From positions 1-64,000 of the forward strand of contig CACHJZ010000002.1 of assembly GCA_902580275.1 (NCBI GenBank): DNA of 64,000 bases. Reading direction: 5' to 3'. The notes below the pieces were generated by a model that saw only the letters and a program-made list of their open reading frames with translations, did no database searches and was not told the DNA's origin. Of this stretch, positions 43,236 through 51,908 are shown one piece after another (the stretch's first letter is position 1; each line of letters begins with the position of its first letter). Made by a program: the position numbers and the translations under genes. The DNA is from an uncultured Pelagibacteraceae bacterium. GTDB taxonomy: Bacteria > Pseudomonadota > Alphaproteobacteria > Pelagibacterales > Pelagibacteraceae.

Positions 43236-44276
43236 ATGACTAAAGTTGGTGAACATATAACGTTAGATATTATAGGTACGATTAAAGAATATGATCCAAA
43301 ATTCTTTGAAAAACTAGTTTATAAAATTGCAAAAAAGGCTAAAGTAACAGTTTTAGAAATATCAAAGTACAAATTTGAACCTCAAGGCTTTACATTAGTC
43401 GCACTTTTAGCTGAAAGTCACATAAGTTTTCATACTTTTCCTGAAAAAGGAATTATAAGTTTTGATTTTTTTACATGCGGAAAAGTTAACCCAATTGTCG
43501 CCTTAGATATCATTAAAAAAGATATTAAACATAAAAAAATTGTAAAAAAAGAATTCAATAGAGACAATATTATTTACTATGATGATATTTATAGTTCACC
43601 AGGACTTAAAAAATATTATTTAGTTAAAGATGTTTTAGAAGATTTCAATTCTAAAGTTGGTCAGCATATAGAAATTTTAAATCTAGAACAGTTTGGAAAA
43701 TCCTTATTTATTGATAACGAACTTCAAGTTGCCGAAAGTGATGAACATTTGTATAGCTCAACTTTCGTTAATTCTGGTATTAAATTAAATCCACACAAAG
43801 AAAAATCTGCAATCATTGGTGGTGGAGATGGTGGTGTTGCAAGAGAATGTATATCACAAGGATTTAACTATATAGATTGGTTTGAACTTGATCCAGAGGT
43901 AGTCGAAGTTTGTGAAAAACACTTATCCAAAATTGGTAAAAAAGCTACAACAAAAAATTCAGTTAAGTGTGTTTGGGGTGATGCTTTTGAAAGTATTAAA
44001 AAAGTTGAGGATAATAAATATGATAAAATATTCGTAGACCTTAATGATGATCAATACTGTATTGATCTTGCAGCAAAAAATATAAACTCGCTTAAAAGAA
44101 TTTTGAAGCCTAATGGTACAATAACAGCACAAGTTGGAAGTCAGGATAAAAAACCAAAGCAGGTAAAAAAATGGCTTAATTTGTTTGAAAAAAGCTTTGG
44201 CAATACATCTTTAGATAGAATTTATATACCCAGTTTTGATTGTTCTTGGAATTTTGCATCTTCATTAAATAAATAA
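43236..44276 (+). CDS. speDE: S-adenosylmethionine decarboxylase-spermidine synthase fusion
   Basis: The 346-residue protein joins two enzymes. Residues about 1-115 are a SpeD proenzyme with self-cleavage at E60-S61 (LLAESHIS), H66 and C81, the same spacing as the active site of bacterial SpeD. From about residue 120 follows an aminopropyltransferase with GGGDGGVAREC near residue 193 and IFVDLNDDQYC near residue 265. The latter replaces the usual DSSDP motif. The protein would make decarboxylated SAM and transfer its aminopropyl group, releasing methylthioadenosine. Confidence 0.88.
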   Translation: MTKVGEHITLDIIGTIKEYDPKFFEKLVYKIAKKAKVTVLEISKYKFEPQGFTLVALLAESHISFHTFPEKGIISFDFFTCGKVNPIVALDIIKKDIKHKKIVKKEFNRDNIIYYDDIYSSPGLKKYYLVKDVLEDFNSKVGQHIEILNLEQFGKSLFIDNELQVAESDEHLYSSTFVNSGIKLNPHKEKSAIIGGGDGGVARECISQGFNYIDWFELDPEVVEVCEKHLSKIGKKATTKNSVKCVWGDAFESIKKVEDNKYDKIFVDLNDDQYCIDLAAKNINSLKRILKPNGTITAQVGSQDKKPKQVKKWLNLFEKSFGNTSLDRIYIPSFDCSWNFASSLNK

Positions 44277-44333
44277 TTTCTTTTTAAATCTTTTAATTTG
44301 TGAAATACTTAATAAAAAAATATTGGAGGCGAA

Positions 44334-45161
44334 ATGAATATTGTTAAAAAATTTAGCTTAGGAGTTTTGATTACTTTGTTTTTATCATTTTCTGCTAACG
44401 CTGATAAAATTAAAATCGGAACAGAGGGGGCATACCCACCTTGGAATTCAAAAGATGCTTCAGGCAAATTAATTGGATTTGAAGTTGAGCTTGCTTGGAC
44501 GCTTTGTAGATATATAGGTCAACAATGTGAGATAGTTGAGCAAGATTGGGATGGAATGATACCAGCTCTTATTATGAGAAAATTTGATGCAATAATGGCA
44601 GGAATGTCCATTACCGCTGAAAGACAAAAAGCAATTAGTTTTTCTCAAGGATATGCAGATGAAGTTGCTTCATTGGCAGTTATGAAAGGATCAGACCTAG
44701 AAGGTATAGACACACCCGCAGGAATTAATTTAACCAAACCTAATGCTGCTGCGAAAAAAGCACTTAAAACGCTTACAACTGCATTAGCGGGTAAAACTGT
44801 TTGTGTGCAAACTGCAACAATTCACCAAAACTTTTTAGATTCAGGCGATGTTGGAAAAGTAAACGTTAGAACATACAAAACTCAAGACGAAGTAAACTTA
44901 GATTTAGCATCAGGAAGATGTGATGCTGCATTAGCTGCAGCTGTAGCTTTTAGTGATTATGCAGAAAAATCAGGTAAACCGGTTGTGTTAGTTGGACCAA
45001 CATTTTCAGGTGGTGCATTTGGTAATGGTGTAGGTGTCGGTATAAGAAAAGACGATACAGAGTTACTCAACGCATTTAATAAAGCAATCGATAAAGCAAG
45101 AAAAAATGGCGACATTAGTAGAATTGCTACTAAATGGTTCGGCTTTGATGCATCTATGTAA
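44334..45161 (+). CDS. Polar amino-acid ABC transporter substrate-binding protein
   Basis: The 275-residue protein has a signal peptide (residues about 1-23, cleavage near ANADK) and a family-3 binding fold (KIGTEGAYPPWNSKDASG, LIGFEVELAWTLC, WDGMIPALIMRKFDAIMAG). Cysteines at about 57 and 64 match the disulfide of Lys/Arg/Orn/His-binding proteins. A GGAGGC ribosome binding site precedes the start. Its substrate is probably a basic or opine-type amino acid. It is followed by a stem-loop and two permeases. Confidence 0.88.
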   Translation: MNIVKKFSLGVLITLFLSFSANADKIKIGTEGAYPPWNSKDASGKLIGFEVELAWTLCRYIGQQCEIVEQDWDGMIPALIMRKFDAIMAGMSITAERQKAISFSQGYADEVASLAVMKGSDLEGIDTPAGINLTKPNAAAKKALKTLTTALAGKTVCVQTATIHQNFLDSGDVGKVNVRTYKTQDEVNLDLASGRCDAALAAAVAFSDYAEKSGKPVVLVGPTFSGGAFGNGVGVGIRKDDTELLNAFNKAIDKARKNGDISRIATKWFGFDASM

Positions 45162-45175
45162 ATATTTTTAGATTT

Positions 45176-45198
45176 GGCGGCTATAATATATAGTCGCC
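45176..45198 (+). terminator. Stem-loop between binding-protein and permease genes
   Basis: GGCGGCTATA (45176-45185) and TATAGTCGCC (45189-45198) pair over 10 bases with one G-U wobble and a 3-base loop. It is followed by AGTCTTT and the permease ATG 7 bases later. There is no long T tract, so it is an RNA-stability or translation element or a weak attenuator. Similar stem-loops follow tauA and dctP. Confidence 0.6.
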
Positions 45199-45205
45199 AG
45201 TCTTT

Positions 45206-45898
45206 ATGGAACTTCTTTCATTCGGAAAAACTGGTTGGGGCGATGAACTGTTAATCGCAACAATAATGACAATTGCCGTATCTATTACGGCTATGCTTAT
45301 AGGTTTTCTTTTTGCTTTAATATTTACTCCACTTAAACTTTCAAAAAGTAAATTTTTAAATCTTATTGGAAATTGTTACACAACAGTAATAAGAGGAGTT
45401 CCTGAATTATTAGTTATCTATTTATTTTTTTTTGGTGGAAGTGGCGCTGTTATGTATGTAGCATCTATATTTGGATATAATGAATACATTGAAATTAACG
45501 CATTTATTACAGGGTCATTTGCAATTGGAATTATTTCAGGAGCATACTCAACAGAAGTTTTTAGAGGTGCAATTCAATCGATTGATAAAGGACAATTTGA
45601 AGCGTCAAAAGTTTTAGGTTTAAAAAAACCTATTCACTTTTTTAAAGTTATTATGCCTCAAATGTTGAGGCTTGCTATTCCTAACTTGAGTAACGTTTGG
45701 CAAATTACTTTAAAAGATACTTCGCTCATCTCAGTGACTGGTTTAGTAGAGATAATGAGACAATCTTACATTGCGGCGGGATCAACTAGGGACCCTTTAT
45801 TTTTTTACTCATTCGCAGCAGTTTTATACCTACTGCTCACATATTTAAGCATGAAGTTAATTAATAAATTAGAAGTAAGATACAGTAGGGGTTATTAA
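45206..45898 (+). CDS. Polar amino-acid ABC transporter permease (HisQ/M type, first)
   Basis: The 230-residue protein has five or six membrane segments and the EAA cytoplasmic loop EASKVLGLKKPIHFFKVIMPQ near residue 133. The N-terminal part (ATIMTIAVSITAMLIGFLFA) and RGVPELLVIY are typical of HisQ/ArtQ-type permeases. Its stop overlaps the next start. It follows the binding protein after a 44-base gap holding the stem-loop. Confidence 0.9.
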   Translation: MELLSFGKTGWGDELLIATIMTIAVSITAMLIGFLFALIFTPLKLSKSKFLNLIGNCYTTVIRGVPELLVIYLFFFGGSGAVMYVASIFGYNEYIEINAFITGSFAIGIISGAYSTEVFRGAIQSIDKGQFEASKVLGLKKPIHFFKVIMPQMLRLAIPNLSNVWQITLKDTSLISVTGLVEIMRQSYIAAGSTRDPLFFYSFAAVLYLLLTYLSMKLINKLEVRYSRGY

Positions 45899-46569
45899 TG
45901 GATTTTGAATTAATGATAACTAGTTTGCCTAAATTGCTTAATGCTACTTTAATAACTCTAAAACTATTATCTGCATCATTAATTTTTGGATTATTTATTG
46001 GTCTCTTTTTTGCAATTCTAAGAGTTAATAAAAACCCAATAATAAATAAATTTGCTTACGTCTATTCTTATGTGTTTAGGGGGACACCACTTTTAGTTCA
46101 AATATTCATTATTTATTTTGGGCTAGGTCAAATAGAATATTTAAGATCAACAGTATTATGGGTAATTTTAAAAGAACCTTATTGGTGTGCAATAATTGCT
46201 TTTTCGCTGAATACTGGAGCTTACACATCTGAAATATTACGATCTGCATTTCAAACAATTAAACCTGGAATAATCGAAGCAGGTCAGAGTTTAGGAATTA
46301 CGAGTAAAATTATATTTTATAAAATTCAAATTCCCATTGCTATCAGACAATCTTTGCCAGCTTATGGTAATGAAATCATTTTAATGATGAAAGGTACTTC
46401 TTTGGCAAGCACTGTTACTCTGATGGATCTTACAGGCGTTGCAAAATATATAATATCTACAACATTCAAACCAATTGAGGTTTTTATAGTTGCTGGTGGA
46501 ATTTATCTTTTTATGACCTTCATAATTCATAATGTCATAAAGTTTTTAGAGAGAAAATATAGTTATTAA
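45898..46569 (+). CDS. Polar amino-acid ABC transporter permease (HisM type, second)
   Basis: The 223-residue protein is the partner permease, with RGTPLLVQIFIIYFGL near residue 63 and the EAA loop EAGQSLGITSKIIFYKIQIP near residue 129. It forms a heterodimer channel with the first permease. No ATPase gene follows; the next gene is on the other strand, so the ATPase must be encoded elsewhere. The end overlaps the DUF6165 gene by 4 bases. Confidence 0.9.
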   Translation: MDFELMITSLPKLLNATLITLKLLSASLIFGLFIGLFFAILRVNKNPIINKFAYVYSYVFRGTPLLVQIFIIYFGLGQIEYLRSTVLWVILKEPYWCAIIAFSLNTGAYTSEILRSAFQTIKPGIIEAGQSLGITSKIIFYKIQIPIAIRQSLPAYGNEIILMMKGTSLASTVTLMDLTGVAKYIISTTFKPIEVFIVAGGIYLFMTFIIHNVIKFLERKYSY

Positions 46570-46955
46570 TATGATGTGTACTCTTTAATTTCTCTGATTT
46601 TAGATCCAGAATGATTATTCATTTCAAGCTTAATTTTTCCTCTCTCATCATTTAGAAAATGTATATCTCTTGATGTTTTAATAAAAACTTCACCAAAGTC
46701 TGAATTTTTTTCACATAATCTTTTCTCATTCTCAATATCCCAAAGTTTGTTGTTAATTTCTTTTAATGACTGAAAAAGCTTATCGAGTTTACTATCTGTT
46801 TTTATATTTTTTTTGAATTGCTCTGTTAGCAACTCAAGCTCTTCATTAATAAATTTAAGTTTATTTTGATCTTTTATTTTTTCCTTTTTAATTTCTAGGA
46901 TAGAAATTTTATCTAATAATTCACCAACCGAAACTTCAATAAGTATTTTATTCAT
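46566..46955 (-). CDS. DUF6165 family protein
   Basis: The 129-residue protein begins with IEVSVGELLDKISILEIKKE, the hallmark of DUF6165, and continues as a helical, Lys/Glu-rich coiled-coil-like protein with a conserved late segment RDIHFLNDERGKIK. It lies divergent from a GT9 heptosyltransferase-like gene. DUF6165 genes are often found in polysaccharide clusters; function unknown. Confidence 0.8.
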   Translation of the reverse strand: MNKILIEVSVGELLDKISILEIKKEKIKDQNKLKFINEELELLTEQFKKNIKTDSKLDKLFQSLKEINNKLWDIENEKRLCEKNSDFGEVFIKTSRDIHFLNDERGKIKLEMNNHSGSKIREIKEYTSY

Positions 46956-46987
46956 AAATTTTTATATTATGTTAAGTTGTTTTAAAT

Positions 46988-47920
46988 ATGTCTAATATTT
47001 TAATTATTAAACATGGATCTTTAGGTGATATAGCCCAAGCAAGTGGTGCAATTCAAGATATTTATGAAAATCACAAAGATCATAACCTATATATAATGAC
47101 CTCAAAACCTTACGTAGATTTGTATAAAAAAAGCCCTTTCATTACAGATGTAATTTTGGATAAGAGATTATCTAGATTTAACCTTATTTACTTGTATCTA
47201 CTGATGAGAAAAATTAAAAAGCTTAAATTTGTAAAAGTATTCGATTTACAAAATTCATCTAGAACATCATTTTATAAAAAAGTATTATTTCCAAATTCAA
47301 ATTATAATTCTTGGTCATCATCTCAAACCACATTACCATCAAATACAACTAAGGAAGAATTTGATAAACTTTCAGTTTTGGAGAGATTTGACCACCAATT
47401 AAAAACCTCAGGATTAAAAACTAAGCATACTCTAAAACCAAATTTTGATTGGTCTTGTACAGATATATCAAAAATTAATTCTAAATTTAAATTAGAGAAA
47501 TATATTATTTTATTTCCGTTTTGCTCCCCGCATCTCCATTTGAAAAAATGGCCACACTACAATGAGCTAATAAAGTTAATAAAAGATGAATTGAAAAATG
47601 ATTATAAAGTTGTAATAGCACCCGGGCCAAGTGAAATACAAGAGGCAAAAAATTTTAATGCAGAATGTATCTTGGATGATGGTAAAGCTTTAAACATTCC
47701 TCAACTTGCATCTCTAATCAAAAATAGTTCTTTTGTAATCTCCAATGATACAGGGCCAGCACATATTTCTGCTCATATAGGTGCAAAAGGTGTTGCTCTT
47801 TTTGGTTCACACACTACAGCCTACAAAGTAAACATTGAGAGAGAACAGTTCAAAGCTATCCAAGTTTCTGATTTAAGTAAATTAAGTGCTAGTAAAGTAT
47901 TTGAAAAGATTGAACTATAA
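46988..47920 (+). CDS. Glycosyltransferase family 9 (ADP-heptose transferase-like)
   Basis: The 310-residue protein begins ILIIKHGSLGDIAQASGAIQ, the N-terminal signature of GT9, and has the C-terminal donor site text KNSSFVISNDTGPAHISAHIG near residue 247. Family members add heptose to LPS core. It could also use other sugars. It overlaps the convergent GT4 gene by 6 bases. Confidence 0.87.
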   Translation: MSNILIIKHGSLGDIAQASGAIQDIYENHKDHNLYIMTSKPYVDLYKKSPFITDVILDKRLSRFNLIYLYLLMRKIKKLKFVKVFDLQNSSRTSFYKKVLFPNSNYNSWSSSQTTLPSNTTKEEFDKLSVLERFDHQLKTSGLKTKHTLKPNFDWSCTDISKINSKFKLEKYIILFPFCSPHLHLKKWPHYNELIKLIKDELKNDYKVVIAPGPSEIQEAKNFNAECILDDGKALNIPQLASLIKNSSFVISNDTGPAHISAHIGAKGVALFGSHTTAYKVNIEREQFKAIQVSDLSKLSASKVFEKIEL

Positions 47921-48997
47921 AATTTTTTGATAATTTTTGATAATTTGTTCCCAATGAAAATTTTTTGAAAATTCCTTAGCCGATTTACCGTATTCTTTAT
48001 ATTTGTGATCTTTGAGCATTTTATCTATAGAGAAATATATTTCTTCAAGATTATTTCCGTCACAAATTAAACCTGTTTTGTCATGAACAATTGCATCTGA
48101 CGCACCTCCATCTTTACCACCAATTGATGGTATCCCGTATTGTGCAGCTTCAATATAAGCAATACCGAAACCCTCGACCGATTTATTATGAATTATTGAG
48201 GGCATAACAAAGATATTTGATTTGTATACTAAAGCATTCTTAAGTCCATTATCTATATTTTTTAGGAAAATAACATTGTTGGTTAAATTAAGTTCATTGA
48301 CTAAATTTTTTAAATTATTTTCTTCTTCTCCATAACCCACACAAACATAAATAATATTTGGGTATAACTCTTTTAAATTTCTGATTGCCATAATCACTTT
48401 TTCGTGGTTTTTTCTTTTGTCGAATCTGGAAACAGTAATTAATCTATTAGATTTTCCACTAAAAATTTTTTCAGCTTTTTCTATATCTTTGTCTGAAATT
48501 TCACTCACATCTTCAACTCCTGGATTGATTACAATTATTTTATTTTCATTTACACCCTTATTTATTGCTAAATTTTTTGTAAAAACAGAGTTGGATATTA
48601 CATAATCAACATTATTTAAAATTTTTATTAACCTTTTATTTTCTCTTGTACCTTTTTCATGATTTATTTCTTTAGAATGAATTAAGCATATTTTTTTTTT
48701 ATTTGTATTTATGAGCTCTAAACTCTTCCAATGATCAGCTATTATACAACTAACGTTTTTGTTATTTTTTAAAAATTCATTAATTAAATAAGATTTTCTA
48801 TATTTTCTAAGTAATTTTGGACCTCCAACCCTCTCGATTGAGAAATTAACATTATCATCAAAATTTGAATAATTCTCATGATAGTCGGCGAAAACTTTTA
48901 CTAAATTTAATTTAGATAAAGACTTAGTTAAGCCATGCATTAAGTTTTGCATACCACCTATATCAGGTGGGAAATTTCTCGTTATAATTAAAAACAT
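47915..48997 (-). CDS. Glycosyltransferase family 4
   Basis: The 360-residue protein has the GT4 layout: PPDIGGMQNLMHGLTKSL at the N-terminus, LITVSRFDKRKNHEKVI near residue 185 and the C-terminal EGFGIAYIEAAQYGIPSIGG with the E-x7-E motif near residue 278. It would add a sugar to a lipid-linked glycan on the cytoplasmic face. It is convergent with the GT9 gene and lies 5 bases from the redoxin gene. Confidence 0.9.
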   Translation of the reverse strand: MFLIITRNFPPDIGGMQNLMHGLTKSLSKLNLVKVFADYHENYSNFDDNVNFSIERVGGPKLLRKYRKSYLINEFLKNNKNVSCIIADHWKSLELINTNKKKICLIHSKEINHEKGTRENKRLIKILNNVDYVISNSVFTKNLAINKGVNENKIIVINPGVEDVSEISDKDIEKAEKIFSGKSNRLITVSRFDKRKNHEKVIMAIRNLKELYPNIIYVCVGYGEEENNLKNLVNELNLTNNVIFLKNIDNGLKNALVYKSNIFVMPSIIHNKSVEGFGIAYIEAAQYGIPSIGGKDGGASDAIVHDKTGLICDGNNLEEIYFSIDKMLKDHKYKEYGKSAKEFSKNFHWEQIIKNYQKIL

Positions 48998-49002
48998 TTA
49001 AT

Positions 49003-49557
49003 TTACTTTATCCATTTAATATTACAGCCCATACTTGGGTGTTGTTCTTTTGGACCTTCACCTGTTTTTGAAATTAATTTTAACGCTTTGAATAGCTCAC
49101 TTTCACCAGCATCTATAGGTTGTAAATCTTTCAGTTGTTTAATTCGACCTCTGTACTGAAGTTCTAAGTTTCCGTTAAATGCAAAAAAATCTGGTGTGCA
49201 AACAGCATCATATACTTTCGCTACTTCTTGTGTTTCATCATGAAGATATGGAAATGAAAAATTATTTTCTTTTGAAAAAGTAATCATATTTTCAAAAGAA
49301 TCCTCTGGATAATTTTTAACATCATTAGAACATATAGCAGCTGAGCTTATCCCAAATTTTTCTAAATTTTTACAGTCTTGAACTAAATCTTTAATTATTG
49401 CTTTTACATAAGGGCAGTGATTGCAAATAAACATTATTAGTGTTCCTTTTTCTCCTTTAATATCATTTAAAGAAATTATTTTGTTATCTGTAGATTTTAG
49501 TTTAAAATTTTCTGCTTTTTTTCCAAAATCGCATATTGGAGTTTTTGTAAGAGCCAT
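49003..49557 (-). CDS. Thioredoxin/AhpC-like redoxin family protein
   Basis: The 184-residue protein has a redoxin fold with a CxxC site CNHCPYVKAII at about residues 45-55 and the cis-Pro region AVCTPDFFAF near residue 124. The CPYV motif and size are those of the PRX-like thioredoxin family proteins seen in many alphaproteobacteria. It is cytoplasmic (no signal peptide). Peroxide or thiol reduction is the likely role. Confidence 0.85.
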   Translation of the reverse strand: MALTKTPICDFGKKAENFKLKSTDNKIISLNDIKGEKGTLIMFICNHCPYVKAIIKDLVQDCKNLEKFGISSAAICSNDVKNYPEDSFENMITFSKENNFSFPYLHDETQEVAKVYDAVCTPDFFAFNGNLELQYRGRIKQLKDLQPIDAGESELFKALKLISKTGEGPKEQHPSMGCNIKWIK

Positions 49558-49577
49558 GATAGAACAATATATAATTT

Positions 49578-50090
49578 ATGTTTTATGATTTAAAAGATAA
49601 AAAACCAAAAAACTCTGGCGAAAATTGGGTAGCACCTAATGCAGTTATAATAGGGGATGTAACATTAGAAAAAAATACAAGTATATGGTTTAACGCAACT
49701 TTAAGAGGTGATTTAGAAAATATTCATATAGGTGAGGGATCTAATGTGCAGGATGGATGCGTCCTTCATACTGACCCTGGTTACCCTTTAATGGTAGGAA
49801 AAAATGTTACTGTTGGCCATTTGGTTATGCTCCATGGGTGTTCAATTGGAGACAACAGTTTAATTGGAATTGGGGCAGTTATTTTGAATAATGCTAAGAT
49901 TGGAAAAAATTGTATAATAGGCGCAAAAGCTCTGATAACAGAGAATAAAGAGATACCAGACAACTCTTTAGTAATAGGCTCACCAGGAAAAGTTGTTAGA
50001 GAAGTTACTGAAGAAGAAAAAAAGGCAGTATTTGAAAATACAAAACATTACCAAGATAATTGGAAAAAGTATTCTAAATCAATATTTTAA
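49578..50090 (+). CDS. Gamma-class carbonic anhydrase family protein (YrdA/PaaY-like)
   Basis: The 170-residue protein is a left-handed beta-helix of hexapeptide repeats. Three histidines sit in the metal-binding pattern: LHTDPGYP near residue 60, VGHLVMLHG near residue 83. Family members bind zinc or iron; some hydrate CO2 and others are acyl transfer or regulatory proteins. It is divergent from the redoxin gene by 20 bases. Confidence 0.9.
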   Translation: MFYDLKDKKPKNSGENWVAPNAVIIGDVTLEKNTSIWFNATLRGDLENIHIGEGSNVQDGCVLHTDPGYPLMVGKNVTVGHLVMLHGCSIGDNSLIGIGAVILNNAKIGKNCIIGAKALITENKEIPDNSLVIGSPGKVVREVTEEEKKAVFENTKHYQDNWKKYSKSIF

Positions 50091-50092
50091 AC

Positions 50093-50905
50093 ATGCCTGA
50101 AACTAAAAATCTCAAGTCAATTGCAGAGATTTATAAATCGGATAAAACTGAACATCAATATATTAAGGTTTATGAAAGTTATTTTGAGAAAATAAGAGAC
50201 AATAAGTTAAAAATACTTGAAATTGGCATAGCAGATGGAAAATCTTTATTAACATGGAGCGATTATTTTAAAAACTCAATCATAGTTGGAATTGATATTC
50301 ATAAGATAAATATTGTAGAAAAGAAACTTAACAGAAATAACATTGAAGTTCACCAAGGCTCACAAAGTGATCAATCTTTTATTCAGCAAATTATTTCTAA
50401 ATATAAAGAGTTTGATATAATTATTGATGACGGGAGCCATTTATCTAAAGACGTTAAAAAAAGCTTTAATTTATTATTCTCAACATTAAAAGATGATGGT
50501 CTTTATATTATTGAAGATATTCAAACAAGTTATAATCATTTTTTTGGTGGAAATCCTTTTGATTTAAAATACTCAAATTCTCATATGAATTTTTTTAAAC
50601 ATTTAACTGATAGTTTGAACTACCAAGAGGTAGCTAATCCTTTTTACATCAAAAGGAAATATGACGGGAAAATTACTAATATTTCATTTTATCATAATTT
50701 AGTTTTTGTCAGAAAAGGTATAAATGATTTGAAAAGTAAAGAGGTAATAAATAATTCTTATGAGGACATGAAGTATTTAGAAAAATCCAGCAGAACAGGA
50801 AAAAAATTCCAATACTTTGTTAAGTATAAGATATTTTATAAAGCATATACAATTTTCTTATTTGTATTTAATACAATTAAAAAAATACTTCTTTTAAGAA
50901 TTTAG
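50093..50905 (+). CDS. SAM-dependent methyltransferase (macrocin O-methyltransferase/CmcI-like)
   Basis: The 270-residue protein has a Rossmann methyltransferase core with LKILEIGIADGKSLLTW near residue 38 and DIIIDDGSHLSKDVKK near residue 106, then YIIEDIQTSY. The Asp-Asp-Gly-Ser-His text is that of metal-dependent O-methyltransferases of the CmcI/macrocin group, often found acting on sugars. The C-terminus is Lys-rich with a possible membrane segment. It follows the gamma-CA gene by 2 bases. Confidence 0.78.
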   Translation: MPETKNLKSIAEIYKSDKTEHQYIKVYESYFEKIRDNKLKILEIGIADGKSLLTWSDYFKNSIIVGIDIHKINIVEKKLNRNNIEVHQGSQSDQSFIQQIISKYKEFDIIIDDGSHLSKDVKKSFNLLFSTLKDDGLYIIEDIQTSYNHFFGGNPFDLKYSNSHMNFFKHLTDSLNYQEVANPFYIKRKYDGKITNISFYHNLVFVRKGINDLKSKEVINNSYEDMKYLEKSSRTGKKFQYFVKYKIFYKAYTIFLFVFNTIKKILLLRI

Positions 50906-50907
50906 AT

Positions 50908-51297
50908 TTAAACTTTCATTATTTTAAAGCTTACTTTTAAATGAGGATGTTTCTTATTTAATTCTTTTTTAATTTTGATAAATGATTCTTTATGAATTTT
51001 ATTTTCAATTGATAAATTGAATTTATCCTTACAATTTACAATTTTTGCTGCACCACAATCGTAATGATTTATAACAATTAAACTGGTAATTTTATGAAGT
51101 TTAATTGAAGTTGCTAAGTTTTCCCAGAATGTAGAATGCCATTTTTTAAATTTTCTTGCTGTCACACCTATCCCACCTCCCGCAATTGTAAAAGCACTAT
51201 ATTTACCAATTAATTTTTTGTTTTTTAAATAATTGAATACTTTTGGTTGAAACCTTGGATCAATACAAGATAACACCATTGCTTTATACTTTTTCAT
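50908..51297 (-). CDS. Short beta-carbonic anhydrase-like protein
   Basis: The 129-residue protein has the beta-CA zinc site: C11 and D13-R15 in SCIDPRF, with H78 and C81 in INHYDCGAA. It lacks the additional roughly 70 residues of a classical beta-CA, matching the short carbonic-anhydrase-like family whose activity is not firmly known. It overlaps the start of the upstream PNPOx-like gene's stop by 1 base. Confidence 0.78.
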   Translation of the reverse strand: MKKYKAMVLSCIDPRFQPKVFNYLKNKKLIGKYSAFTIAGGGIGVTARKFKKWHSTFWENLATSIKLHKITSLIVINHYDCGAAKIVNCKDKFNLSIENKIHKESFIKIKKELNKKHPHLKVSFKIMKV

Positions 51298-51896
51298 TAC
51301 GGCACTAACCAGCTATTTTTATTATTTTTAAAATCAAACTTTGCTCTTCTATGACCCTTAGCGGCTAGATATAACCACTCTATAGAATTAATTTTACAAT
51401 TAATTACTGTAAAATTTTTATAACCCTCTTCACTTTGTTCCATTGTGTAATTAAAATCCTCTAACTGGGATATCATTCCTGAGGTTGGATTTTCTGAAAT
51501 TGTACCAGGAGGACTATCAGTTAAATAACATCTTCTACTAATATGTTGGGTTCTTTTCCAAGATACTTCAGTAATAGAATTTTGATTATTTATTTCACAA
51601 TCAACTTTAACTCTTAATTGTATTTTCTCTTCTTTATCATAAAAAAGTAATGAAGCTTTATTGTTTTTTTTTAATATATCTACCTTTGGAGATCTAAAGT
51701 CGGTATGAAATTGTAGTAAATTATTCTTCCTATCTGATCCTCTTAAAACAACTATTCTACCGTCTATCTGATTCTGATTAGAACACATGAAAACAGGAAT
51801 TCTAAAAGGTGAACTTCTGTTAGAAACCGCGTCATCTAGCATAGACCAGTACTTATTTTGAATTTCATTTATATTATCGTAATATTTAGGTTTCAT
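51297..51896 (-). CDS. PNPOx-like (Alr4036 family) FMN-binding protein
   Basis: The 199-residue protein has the split-barrel FMN-binding pattern of pyridoxamine-phosphate oxidase-like proteins: IVVLRGSDRKNNLLQFHTD near residue 49 and KVDILKKNNKASLLFYDK near residue 71, followed by SWKRTQHISRR and a C-terminal LYLAAKGHRRAKFDF. It may bind FMN and reduce or oxidise a small molecule. It shares a 1-base overlap with the CA-like gene. Confidence 0.78.
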   Translation of the reverse strand: MKPKYYDNINEIQNKYWSMLDDAVSNRSSPFRIPVFMCSNQNQIDGRIVVLRGSDRKNNLLQFHTDFRSPKVDILKKNNKASLLFYDKEEKIQLRVKVDCEINNQNSITEVSWKRTQHISRRCYLTDSPPGTISENPTSGMISQLEDFNYTMEQSEEGYKNFTVINCKINSIEWLYLAAKGHRRAKFDFKNNKNSWLVP

Positions 51897-51908
51897 GTAT
51901 TAAAAAAA

